A stretch of DNA of 64,000 bases from Algoriphagus formosus (GTDB lineage Bacteria; Bacteroidota; Bacteroidia; Cytophagales; Cyclobacteriaceae). Under the pieces are notes generated by a model. It was given only the letters and a program-made list of their open reading frames with translations. It was not told the DNA's origin and did no database searches. The stretch is taken from NCBI RefSeq assembly GCF_002807035.1, contig NZ_NIUC01000004.1, forward strand, positions 186,001 through 250,000, written 5' to 3'. Position 1 is the stretch's first letter; each line of letters begins with the position of its first letter. Position numbers and translations under genes: made by a program. Positions 6,994-15,436 of this stretch are shown in pieces.

Positions 6994-8118
6994 ATGAAAA
7001 AAAAATACCTCTTAGCCCCCGTGTTTCTTTTTGCTTTTCTTAAAAGCTGCCAAAACGTAGAACAGTCCCAGCTGAACTTGACAAGCTGGGATATTTCCTC
7101 AGGTATTTCTTCAAGTGAAAAGTTATCAGAAATCATTCTTCCAGAATATTTGTTAATTCCGTTAGAGACTTCTTCAGAATCTTTAGTTTCCAAAATCGAT
7201 AAGGTTGTACTACACGAAGATAAAATTTACTTGTTGGATGGTTTTTCAGAGGCTCGTATCAAAGTGTTTGATACTTCTGGGGATTTTTTGCAAACAATCG
7301 GCAAAACTGGAGAAGGACCGGGGGAGTATAGAAATCCGGTCGATTTTTTCTTGCAAGACGATTTCATCTTCATCTACGATAATCCAGACAAATTACTGAA
7401 ATACAATTTGGGAGGTGATTTTGTCGATAGTGAGCGTACTGGTATTTCGGGGTTTAGGATAGAACCTAATCAAGATCATGGGTTTGCGATGATCGACGGG
7501 GGAACCTCATCAAACCTAGTGACTACGGATGAGCAGTTTGGCCAAATGCAATCATTTTTTCCTTACCGAAGTCGATTTGTTGACCAAATCATTTTATATC
7601 CACTCATTAAGACTTCAAATGGCGATTTGCTTTACAGAAGGTTTTTGAACGATACGATCTTTAAAATCGAAAAGAACGGTGTTCCGGTGCCTCATTTGTT
7701 TATAGACCATGGGGATAAGGCTTTTTCTCTGAACCAAAATTGGGGAGATAAAGCCATTAATGACGATGAGCTGGAAAATCTGACTAGTAACTATTCGGTG
7801 AATCAGCTTTACTTAGAAAATGATTCCCATCAACTGGTATTTTATTTTAGTTCCATGTCTCCCTACTTTGCATTGCGAAATAAGGAGACAAATGACTCCA
7901 AAGTCTTTGATTTTTTGAGTTTTGAGAATGATATTACCCTGACTCCAAACTTCGCTTTTACTCATGCTTCAGGTGGATACTTTATCGCAGTAGTAGATCC
8001 TGCATCCGTGTTTATGAATAAAAAAGCTGATGAGAATTATCCTGAAAAAATGAAATCAGTATTAGATCAGATAGAGGAGGGAGATAACCCCATATTGCTT
8101 TTGGCAAAGTTTAAATAA
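6994..8118 (+). CDS. 6-bladed beta-propeller lipoprotein (cassette C)
   Basis: 374 residues. Signal peptide ending FLKSC (Cys19), a slightly irregular lipobox with Lys at -2. The family signature is strong: LLIPLETSSES (53-63), IYLLDG, IKVFDTSGDF and GEGPGEY (106-112), typical of PF17170-like 6-bladed propellers in Bacteroidota. It differs markedly from the propeller at 3875 and is less AT-rich, so the two cassettes are not recent whole duplicates even though their upstream repeats are. Probably co-transcribed with the cysteine peptide at 6725. Converges on the ABC operon ending at 8170. Confidence 0.82.
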   Translation: MKKKYLLAPVFLFAFLKSCQNVEQSQLNLTSWDISSGISSSEKLSEIILPEYLLIPLETSSESLVSKIDKVVLHEDKIYLLDGFSEARIKVFDTSGDFLQTIGKTGEGPGEYRNPVDFFLQDDFIFIYDNPDKLLKYNLGGDFVDSERTGISGFRIEPNQDHGFAMIDGGTSSNLVTTDEQFGQMQSFFPYRSRFVDQIILYPLIKTSNGDLLYRRFLNDTIFKIEKNGVPVPHLFIDHGDKAFSLNQNWGDKAINDDELENLTSNYSVNQLYLENDSHQLVFYFSSMSPYFALRNKETNDSKVFDFLSFENDITLTPNFAFTHASGGYFIAVVDPASVFMNKKADENYPEKMKSVLDQIEEGDNPILLLAKFK

Positions 8119-8169
8119 TTCTTGACAGTTCATAATCGTGTTGTTAACAAAGCCAATTTGAAAAAAACT

Positions 8170-8859
8170 CTACGACTTAATCACCCTTCCATCCTCCATC
8201 TCGATAATCCGGCTAGTGCCTGCTGCAAATTCCGGGTCGTGGGTGACGATTAGCATGGTTTGATTGAATTCCTCGGCGAGCTCCTTAAACTTGTTGAATA
8301 CAATATCCGAGTTTTTCTTATCCAGATTACCCGTCGGTTCATCGCCCATGATCAAGAGCGGATCATTGATCAAAGCCCGAGCGATGGCTACCCGTTGCTT
8401 TTGACCTCCGGAAAGTTGATAGGCTTTCTTTAGGGCATGCTCCTCCATCTCAAATATTTTCAACTTTTCCATCGCACGCTGTTCCAGTTCCTCTCGGGAG
8501 TATCTTCCCAGTTTCAGCCCGGGAATAAGGATGTTTTCCAGTACCGAAAACTCATTGAGAAGGTAATGAAACTGAAAGACAAAGCCGATTTTCTCATTTC
8601 GAATGCGTGCGAGGTAATCGTGAGGCTTGCCTGTAATGAGCTCTTGATCCAAGTGAAGCTTGCCTTGATAGTCCGTATCCATGGTAGATAGGATATAGAG
8701 CAAGGTGGACTTTCCACAGCCTGACTTACCGACTACCGATACAAATTCCCCCCGATTGATGGTAAAGGAAACTTTCTTAAGTACCTGATTTTTGACAGGG
8801 CTAAAAAAGTACTTATCGATATCCTCGGCCTGAAGTACGGATTGTGCTTTTTGATTCAT
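8170..8859 (-). CDS. ABC transporter ATP-binding protein (LolD/MacB type)
   Basis: 229 residues. Walker A GKSGCGKST (44-52), Q-loop Gln96, signature LSGGQ (149-153) and Walker B LLIMGDE (168-174) are all intact. The length and the GEFVSVVGKSG and GDEPTGNLD motifs are those of the MacB/LolD/FtsE group, which powers FtsX-type permeases by mechanotransmission. It overlaps the upstream permease gene by 4 bp (ATGA), and the adaptor-permease-ATPase order makes a complete exporter module apart from an outer-membrane channel. Substrate unknown. Confidence 0.92.
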   Translation of the reverse strand: MNQKAQSVLQAEDIDKYFFSPVKNQVLKKVSFTINRGEFVSVVGKSGCGKSTLLYILSTMDTDYQGKLHLDQELITGKPHDYLARIRNEKIGFVFQFHYLLNEFSVLENILIPGLKLGRYSREELEQRAMEKLKIFEMEEHALKKAYQLSGGQKQRVAIARALINDPLLIMGDEPTGNLDKKNSDIVFNKFKELAEEFNQTMLIVTHDPEFAAGTSRIIEMEDGRVIKS

Positions 8860-10118
8860 TTTCCTCTGATTATATCCACCGGATCGACTCCACTTGCTTT
8901 TTTGGCCGGAAAATATCCCGCGAGATATGTGGTGATAATGCTAAATATCCCTCCGATGAGGTAGTATTTGGGGTTGTAATCCACCGGGAAGGTTTTGATC
9001 GTCGGCAAGGCTTCTGTCTCGAATGGAACCTGATCGATGCCAAGACAGGCCAAAAACCCAAAAAGCAAACCCAAAGTCCCACCTACCAAGCCTATGCTCA
9101 ATGCGATGGTGATGAAAATGCGGTTTACATCCGATCCGCTGAACCCAATTGCCTTCAAAATAGCAATGGTATCCAGTTTTTCATAGATCATCATATTCAG
9201 AATATTGTAAATCCCAAAGCCGGAAACGACCAAAAGGGTGATTCCCACTGCATAGCTAATGAGCGAGCGGATTTGGGTTCCCGTCTCAAACTGCGCATTG
9301 ACCGTCTGAATATCATCAGCATCGATTTCGTAAATGGTTTCCAGTTCCCGTGCCATGGGAGGGGCGAGGTCTAGATTTTTGAGCTTGACCTGAATGTCGG
9401 TGATAAAGGAGGGTGGCTCACCCAGCATTTTCTGCACCGTGGTGATCGAGGCAAAGCTATTGGCATTGTCAAAGTCTCCCAGTCCGGATTGGTAGTACCC
9501 GACCACTTTTAGTTGGATTCGGTTGCCTTGGGAAGTAGTGACCTGCACTACATCTCCAATATCGGCGAGCATGCGATCTGCCAGTCCTTTACCGAGTACA
9601 ATGGTATTGTTTTGAACCAATTCTTCCAGATTTCCTGCCGTTACATAATCTGAAAAAGCGAATAATTGGGTTTCTTTTTCCACATCTATGCCATTGACTA
9701 AGCCGGTCAAATCGATCGTGCCGACATTGAAAAAAACCTGCGATGAAATCTTTCTACTCACACCTAATACCCTTGGGTCCTCCTCTAAATCCTGAATGAT
9801 TTTACTGGCATTATGGATGGCTAAGCGGCTGGTAGAGGGCTTGATGGAGCGGATTACATTCCAGGCATCGGCAAATTCTCCTTTTTGATCTATGGGTTGA
9901 TTGGGGTTAGGTTTGATTTCATTGTAGAAGCGAATGTGTGGCGTACGATTGAGCACCAGTCCATCGAGCATGGTATTTAATCCATTCATAAATCCCAATA
10001 AAGCCACAAACATGGTGATGCTGAAAAGTACACCCACAGCTGCAATAGCGGTCTGTTTGAATCTCGCCAGCATCAAAGCGGTGGAAATCTCAAAAATCAG
10101 TGACCACTTCATCTTCAT
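8856..10118 (-). CDS. ABC transporter permease, FtsX/MacB-type
   Basis: 420 residues. One N-terminal transmembrane helix (about 22-45), a large extracytoplasmic MacB_PCD-like domain, then three C-terminal helices (about 285-305, 335-357, 385-405) with KAIGFSGSDV between the first two. This is the four-helix topology of the LolCE/MacB family. It overlaps the adaptor gene by 4 bp upstream and the ATPase gene by 4 bp downstream. Likely exports a peptide, lipid or drug from the inner membrane; substrate cannot be told. Confidence 0.88.
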   Translation of the reverse strand: MKMKWSLIFEISTALMLARFKQTAIAAVGVLFSITMFVALLGFMNGLNTMLDGLVLNRTPHIRFYNEIKPNPNQPIDQKGEFADAWNVIRSIKPSTSRLAIHNASKIIQDLEEDPRVLGVSRKISSQVFFNVGTIDLTGLVNGIDVEKETQLFAFSDYVTAGNLEELVQNNTIVLGKGLADRMLADIGDVVQVTTSQGNRIQLKVVGYYQSGLGDFDNANSFASITTVQKMLGEPPSFITDIQVKLKNLDLAPPMARELETIYEIDADDIQTVNAQFETGTQIRSLISYAVGITLLVVSGFGIYNILNMMIYEKLDTIAILKAIGFSGSDVNRIFITIALSIGLVGGTLGLLFGFLACLGIDQVPFETEALPTIKTFPVDYNPKYYLIGGIFSIITTYLAGYFPAKKASGVDPVDIIRGK

Positions 10119-11197
10119 GGCTTGATGATTTCGGTGGTTTCAGTGATTCCTTCAAGAATTTGGGCAAATTGAAAATTTCGGATACCAATTTCCACAGCTA
10201 CCGTATCTCCGCTTGCGAGGATTACCTGACTATCGTTTATGAGGTAATTTCTTGGGATGACTAAAGCATTTTCAACAGACGAAGTCAAAATATTTGCTTC
10301 GAGACTCAGGTTGGGATAGAGGGATGGGGGCGGATTGGTGAAAGTGGCTTCCACTCGAAAGCTTTTGGTTTTTGTATCCATGAGGGGATATATCTGAGTC
10401 ACTTTCCCATCAAAAACAGAGCCCTTGTAGCTATCCATGGTGATCGCAATTTCTTGGTCGAGCTTCACCTTGGCGATATCGTATTCATCCACCTGTAGCT
10501 CCATGACAAACTCTTTTGCATCACCTAAAACGGCTACCACTGTCTGAGGGCCTACCATTTCGCCTTTTTCCTTAGGCAGGGAGTATACCCGACCATTAAT
10601 CTGGCTTTTCAGCACGAAGTCACTTTCTAAGGCCCGGCTGATGGCAGCGGACTTGGCAGCACTTCGGGAGTTAAACTCAATCTCACGCTCCACATCTTGA
10701 TACCGAAGCAGTGCTGACTGATAGTTGTTTTTAGAATTTTCGTATGCCAGTTTTCGCTGCTCCAATTCCACAATCGTTCCGATATTTTGCTTCCAGAGAT
10801 TCTGTTGACGGGCATAAAGTAACGAGTCATTTTGCATTCGGCTTTTGGCAAAATCAATGGCCAACTGAAGATCCCGGAGCTTACTTTGATTCTGTTGGTA
10901 ATCAGCAAATGCCTGCGCTAATTCGGCATTTTCTCTGCTTAATCGTTCGCGTTCATTATAAACTGCCAGAATGGGCATCCCAACTTCTACCAAGTCACCT
11001 TCCTTGACAAAAATTTCTTGAATAGGCCCTGTTCCGTTGGCAAAGGCTTCATATTGATTTAAGGCTTTGATATTGCCTGAAGCATAGACAGATTCGGTAA
11101 TATCGCTAATGAAAGGGGTAGTGGTTTCTTCCTCGGACGACATACAGGAGAAAAGACCCCAAAATGCCAGGATGCTTAGAAGTTTCGAACGGCTCAT
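10115..11197 (-). CDS. HlyD/MacA-type periplasmic adaptor lipoprotein
   Basis: 360 residues, first gene of the exporter operon. Lipobox GLFSC (Cys18). IKALNQYEAF and GPIQEIFVKEGDLVEVGMPI are the first biotinyl-lipoyl half. A long coiled coil (about 90-185, with ELAQAFADYQ, LEQRKLAYEN and VEREIEF) follows. Then come the second lipoyl half (FVLKSQINGRV) and a beta-barrel domain. This is the MacA-like membrane fusion protein layout. It bridges the FtsX-type permease to an outer-membrane factor, which is not encoded here. The gene diverges from the esterase at 11319 with about 120 bp between them for both promoters. Confidence 0.88.
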   Translation of the reverse strand: MSRSKLLSILAFWGLFSCMSSEEETTTPFISDITESVYASGNIKALNQYEAFANGTGPIQEIFVKEGDLVEVGMPILAVYNERERLSRENAELAQAFADYQQNQSKLRDLQLAIDFAKSRMQNDSLLYARQQNLWKQNIGTIVELEQRKLAYENSKNNYQSALLRYQDVEREIEFNSRSAAKSAAISRALESDFVLKSQINGRVYSLPKEKGEMVGPQTVVAVLGDAKEFVMELQVDEYDIAKVKLDQEIAITMDSYKGSVFDGKVTQIYPLMDTKTKSFRVEATFTNPPPSLYPNLSLEANILTSSVENALVIPRNYLINDSQVILASGDTVAVEIGIRNFQFAQILEGITETTEIIKP

Positions 11198-11318
11198 GTG
11201 TGTTTTCGAAAAGATTATTAATCAAAGAAAGCCTGTTTTTTTCAGTAATTTCCTGATTATTGTCAACTTACTCACAAATTCAAATCAAACAAAGGATTCT
11301 AATCACGGTTCTTCAAGG

Positions 11319-12218
11319 ATGAAAAAATATTCACCGCTTTTCTTGGCAATTTTTCTTTTCGCTATTCAGTCATGCGCTTTCAAAGGTGTGGTTCGGGAAA
11401 AGAACATTCCCTACATCGAAGCTGATAATTTCTATGACCTACCAATCAAGGAATTGAATGTCTTTTCGCCCAGAAAAGCCTCAAATCTTCCGGTTTTGAT
11501 ATTTATCCATGGAGGAAGTTGGAATAAGGGTCGAAAGGAGATTTATGATTTTATGGGAAATCGACTGGCTCGAAGAGATGTGGTGACGGTAATTATTGAT
11601 TATCCTTTGGCTCCAGACTATCAGGTAGACGATATGGAAAAAGCGACTGTTTTAGCTGTAGAATGGGTAGAAAAAAATATTTTCGACTTTGGCGGAGATC
11701 CTGATCAAATCTTTGTTTCGGGTCATTCGGCAGGTGGTCATTTGGCGGCTTTAGCTGCAATCAAGAAGGAGCCTTGGGAAGAACTTGGCAGATCCAACCC
11801 CATCAAAGGAGCCATCTTGAATGATCCGGCGGGTTTGGATTGGTATTGGTTTCTAGAGCAGATGAGAGATAGACCGGATGGAACGGCTAATTATGATGCT
11901 TTTACGGATGATCCTGAGGTTTGGAAGGCCTACTCTCCGGTTTATTTTTTGGATGAAAATGAAGTGCCGCTATTGTTGATGGAGGGAGAAAAGACCTACC
12001 CGGGAATTCGACTGACTGTGGAGCGTTTTCGGGAAAAGGCGGAGGAAAAAGGAGTGGACTTGACCTATTCTTTTTATCCTAAAACCAAGCATATTCCCAT
12101 GGTCACGCAATACTTCTGGACATGGAGCAAAGGCTATGATGATGTCCTGAACTTCATTGATTCTCATTCTGAAGAAAGTACGCGCACCAGTTCCTCAGGA
12201 GTCAAAATGGGTAAGTAA
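11319..12218 (+). CDS. Alpha/beta hydrolase, carboxylesterase-type lipoprotein
   Basis: 299 residues from the ATG at 11319, chosen because it gives a clean signal peptide with lipobox AIQSC (Cys19); the frame is open further upstream but without a signal. HGGSW (64-68) forms the oxyanion hole, GHSAGGH (135-141) carries nucleophile Ser137, and a late TKHIPM supplies the His. This fits the BD-FAE/esterase-lipase group (HGG motif). Probable esterase on the periplasmic side. The last 55 bp overlap the convergent PIN gene. Confidence 0.82.
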   Translation: MKKYSPLFLAIFLFAIQSCAFKGVVREKNIPYIEADNFYDLPIKELNVFSPRKASNLPVLIFIHGGSWNKGRKEIYDFMGNRLARRDVVTVIIDYPLAPDYQVDDMEKATVLAVEWVEKNIFDFGGDPDQIFVSGHSAGGHLAALAAIKKEPWEELGRSNPIKGAILNDPAGLDWYWFLEQMRDRPDGTANYDAFTDDPEVWKAYSPVYFLDENEVPLLLMEGEKTYPGIRLTVERFREKAEEKGVDLTYSFYPKTKHIPMVTQYFWTWSKGYDDVLNFIDSHSEESTRTSSSGVKMGK

Positions 12219-12586
12219 GTATTTGAGAGCTTAAGGAAATCCTTGTCGGAGGTGACGATGGCTTCGATTTGATTTGAAAAAGCTATTTGATAAAAAATTG
12301 TATCCTCAATATCTTTTGAATTCATCCGAAGGGCATTTAAAACATCTTTACCGTCACCATCGACAAAATGAAAAAGAGGAACTATAATTTTTAATATTTC
12401 TTTCGTTTTTTCGTATTTAAGATATTTCAGAAGAAAATAGGAGGCTGTCTGAACAAGACCTGTGGTTATAAAACCAATGATTTTTCCACTTTCTAATTCT
12501 TTGGTAATTCGTTCAAAAATTTCAGGGTTATCAGTCCGTTTAATTGCAATATCAAGGACTACATTTACATCAAAGAAGATCCTCAT
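12164..12586 (-). CDS. PIN-domain toxin, VapC-like
   Basis: 140 residues. The acidic residues expected of a PIN RNase are present: Asp6 in FFDVNVVLD, the D92/E94/D95 cluster in KDIEDTIFYQIA, and Asp114/Asp116 in TSDKDF. VapC-type toxins cleave RNA (often tRNA or rRNA) when the antitoxin is lost. Its start overlaps the end of the upstream antitoxin gene by 17 bp, the usual coupled layout. The 3' end overlaps the convergent esterase gene by 55 bp. Confidence 0.85.
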   Translation of the reverse strand: MRIFFDVNVVLDIAIKRTDNPEIFERITKELESGKIIGFITTGLVQTASYFLLKYLKYEKTKEILKIIVPLFHFVDGDGKDVLNALRMNSKDIEDTIFYQIAFSNQIEAIVTSDKDFLKLSNTYLPILTPEELVRVLSSE

Positions 12587-12836
12587 ACCCTAATTTTTTT
12601 GCTTTGGCTTTGTAATATTCTTCTTTGTAATCGAAATCTTCTGGAAAATCAAATTTTGGCAGTGACCGCATATACTCCACCAAAGACATACCCTCTGGGA
12701 GGCCTGTTCTTCGGCTGACCAGCTTTTCGAAATGCTCTTCTACCAAACTTGAAATACTGGTTTCTTCTTTTGCTGCGTATTGTTTGATTTTCTCAAGCAG
12801 CTTTTCGTCAATGGTAATATTGAGGCGCTTCTTCAT
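12570..12836 (-). CDS. Antitoxin, DUF6364/ribbon-helix-helix type
   Basis: 88 residues. MKKRLNITIDEKLLEKIKQYA is the N-terminal strand and first helix of a ribbon-helix-helix DNA-binding domain, followed by EETSISSLVEEHFEKLV. The remaining tail would wrap the PIN toxin. It resembles the DUF6364 antitoxins paired with PIN toxins in Bacteroidota. Upstream, an AT-rich stretch (TTATAATTATACGCAT on the plus strand near 12853) could hold the promoter and operator. Confidence 0.8.
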   Translation of the reverse strand: MKKRLNITIDEKLLEKIKQYAAKEETSISSLVEEHFEKLVSRRTGLPEGMSLVEYMRSLPKFDFPEDFDYKEEYYKAKAKKLGYEDLL

Positions 12837-12912
12837 TTGATGCGTATTTATTTATAATTATACGCATAATTTGGATTTCCTGCAAAAAGTTCATTTTCAG
12901 TAAGTTGTCGGA

Positions 12913-15432
12913 CTAACTCGGGTCTACATCCACTATCCAGCGGACGGACCGGAACTCTGGACGGGCTTGTAATTCCTCAGTGATTTCAGCGAGTTTTTCC
13001 TTAAAGGTAGTTTGGGTGGCGCCAGATCGATCAAGTTTTATTAGACTTTCAAATTGATACTGATTTTTAATTCGTCCAATAAGTGCTTTCTCAGGGCCTA
13101 AAACAATCTTTTTGACAGCGATCTGAGCCATTTCCCGATGAAGGGCGATGGCAGCTTTTTCAGCGGTTTTGAAGTCTGCATGTCGGGTAGTGATTTTCAC
13201 CAGTTTGACATAGGGAGGATAGAAAAAATTGCGTCTTTCGACCATTTCCTGTTGGAAAAACGAGCCATAGTCACCTGCAATTACCTTCGCGAAAATATTC
13301 TGATCAGGATTTCGGGTTTGGATAATGACTTTTCCCTTCTCGGATCTTCGACCGGCTCGGCCTGCTACTTGTGTGATTTGCTGAAAGGCCCGCTCTCCTG
13401 CTCTGAAATCCGGGAAATTCAAGATTCGATCTCCATCCCAAATTCCCACCACCGTGACTCGACCAAAATCAAGTCCCTTTGTGATCATTTGCGTACCCAC
13501 CAAAATATCCAACTGTCCGGATCCAAATTCATCCAAAATACGCTGATAACCATATTTATTTCGGGTCGTATCCAAATCCATTCTTCCCATTCTGGCTTCT
13601 GGAAAAAGTAAGCTCAAGGATTCTTCGATCCGCTCTGTCCCCATTCCCTTGGTGGAAAGCTGGGTACTTCCGCAGGCAGGGCAGGAGGTAGGGATTTTTT
13701 CTTTGTAGCCGCAATAGTGACAGCGGAGTTCCTCGGTAAATTGATGGTAAGTCAGGCTGACGTCACATTGGACGCACTCTCCAGTCCAGCCGCAATCCTC
13801 GCATTGGATGTAAGGAGCATACCCGCGACGGTTTTGAAAAATGAGAACCTGTTCATTTTTATCCAGGGCCTCCTGAATCTTTTCTCGTAAGAGTCGAGTA
13901 GAATCCAACTTGAGCAGGTTTTTACGACGATCAGCACCCAAGTCTGCTAAGAAGTAATCGGGGAGTTCGGCTTCTCCGTATCGGTACTTTAACTCCACGT
14001 AGCCATATTTTCCTTGTGAGGCATTGTAAAAAGACTCAAAGGAAGGAGTGGCCGAACCCAATAAGGTCTTGGCTTGGTGGAAATAGGCTAGCATAATCGC
14101 GGCATCCCGCGCTTGAAAGCGTGGTGCTGGATCGAATTGCTTGTAACTGGACTCGTGCTCCTCGTCTACAATGATCAAACCCAAAGAATCAAAAGGCAGG
14201 AAAATAGAGGAGCGAACTCCCACCACAAAAGAAAATCTTCCGCTCAAAACTCCATTCCAGACCTCAACGCGCTCATTGTCGGAATATTTGGAATGATAAA
14301 CCCCCATACTCGATCCGAATACTTCTTGTAATCGACTGACAATCTGTGTGGTTAAAGCGATTTCCGGCAAAAGCAGCAATACCTGAGATCCACTTTCCAA
14401 GACTTCCTGGATCAGTTGAATGTAAATTTCTGTTTTCCCGCTTCCTGTGATTCCGTGAAGAAGAAGAGTTTGTTTCTCTTCAAATTGAGCCTTGATTTGA
14501 CTCATGGCCTCCTGCTGAGAAGGAGATAATTGGGCTGGAACCCGCTCCGGTTCTACCTCTTGGAGGCGGTTGACGGTGACTTTGAAGCTTTCAAATATTC
14601 CATTTTTGATCAGAGTCTTGAGCGAACTTTCCGAATCTCCTTCTTCCAAAATCGTCGCTTTTTCCAGTCCTTTTTCATTCAGCTCTGGCTTCTGAAAAAC
14701 AGGAACATCTCGAAGGTATTTCAGGAGGATGGATTCCTGCTTCTCCTTTCCTGAAAGTTGCTCAAAGATTGCCTCCAAAGCCTTCTTTTCCTTGGCTAAA
14801 TCTTCCCGCAGGCGAATTCTTGTCTCGACCTTTGGGGTATATTTTTCCTGAACTTTTTCAAAAATCAGAATAGCTTCTTTGGCTACCAAGCTTTTCAAAA
14901 TCGGTGTGACCGTTTTGATTCCGAGGATTTTCTCGCAATCCTCATAAGTGAGCTCCTCTTGATTTTCGAGTGCATCAAGGATTTTCTCCTCTCGCTCATC
15001 AAGGGGATAAGCAGCGTTTTCCCGATCAAAATCCGGATTGGCTTGAATCTTGGATTCACTGGAAAGCCGAAGCCCCGAAGGTAGCGCGGCATGCATTACT
15101 TCCCCGATATGGCAGCAATAGTAATCGGCCATCCAAGCCCAAAATCGGATCTGAAGGGGATTGACAGAGGGGCGCTCATCCAAAACCTCCAAAATGGGTT
15201 TGGCCTCGTAGGCTTGGGGTGCTTTGTTGTGAACTTTCCCGATGATTCCGGTTAGAATCTTTTTTCTTCCAAACTGAACGATTACCCGTGCACCGATTTG
15301 GATCTCCGAGGAGAGATTTCGGGGTATTTTATAGGTAAACATCCTGGGGATGGGTACCGGTAAAATAATATCCGCAAAGGAAAAACCCGATTCATTTTGG
15401 GTGATCTCATTTTCTCCAAAAAGGCTCAGCAC
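12913..15432 (-). CDS. priA: Primosomal protein N' (replication restart helicase PriA)
   Basis: 839 residues, full length for Bacteroidota PriA. The N-terminal 3'-DNA-binding domain (FADIILPVPIPRMFTY) is followed by Walker A GITGSGKT (327-334), DEEH (423-426), and eight zinc-binding Cys (544, 547, 553, 556, 571, 574, 584, 587). Helicase motifs GTQMITKGLDF and QVAGRAGR follow. PriA reloads the replicative helicase at stalled forks in the cytoplasm. It starts 4 bp after the end of the DUF255 gene, so it is probably in one transcript with it. The antitoxin-PriA gap holds no extra gene. Confidence 0.97.
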   Translation of the reverse strand: MLSLFGENEITQNESGFSFADIILPVPIPRMFTYKIPRNLSSEIQIGARVIVQFGRKKILTGIIGKVHNKAPQAYEAKPILEVLDERPSVNPLQIRFWAWMADYYCCHIGEVMHAALPSGLRLSSESKIQANPDFDRENAAYPLDEREEKILDALENQEELTYEDCEKILGIKTVTPILKSLVAKEAILIFEKVQEKYTPKVETRIRLREDLAKEKKALEAIFEQLSGKEKQESILLKYLRDVPVFQKPELNEKGLEKATILEEGDSESSLKTLIKNGIFESFKVTVNRLQEVEPERVPAQLSPSQQEAMSQIKAQFEEKQTLLLHGITGSGKTEIYIQLIQEVLESGSQVLLLLPEIALTTQIVSRLQEVFGSSMGVYHSKYSDNERVEVWNGVLSGRFSFVVGVRSSIFLPFDSLGLIIVDEEHESSYKQFDPAPRFQARDAAIMLAYFHQAKTLLGSATPSFESFYNASQGKYGYVELKYRYGEAELPDYFLADLGADRRKNLLKLDSTRLLREKIQEALDKNEQVLIFQNRRGYAPYIQCEDCGWTGECVQCDVSLTYHQFTEELRCHYCGYKEKIPTSCPACGSTQLSTKGMGTERIEESLSLLFPEARMGRMDLDTTRNKYGYQRILDEFGSGQLDILVGTQMITKGLDFGRVTVVGIWDGDRILNFPDFRAGERAFQQITQVAGRAGRRSEKGKVIIQTRNPDQNIFAKVIAGDYGSFFQQEMVERRNFFYPPYVKLVKITTRHADFKTAEKAAIALHREMAQIAVKKIVLGPEKALIGRIKNQYQFESLIKLDRSGATQTTFKEKLAEITEELQARPEFRSVRWIVDVDPS

Positions 15433-15436
15433 TAGG

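Noticed and set aside
8844-9374. Long plus-strand reading frame of 176 codons
   Set aside because: It runs antisense through the FtsX-type permease and ATPase genes, has no family-like motif, and the minus-strand genes are well supported.
8170-11197. Exporter for the cassette peptides
   Set aside because: Only proximity supports it; the operon is convergent with the cassettes and of a general MacAB/LolDE type, so no functional claim is made.
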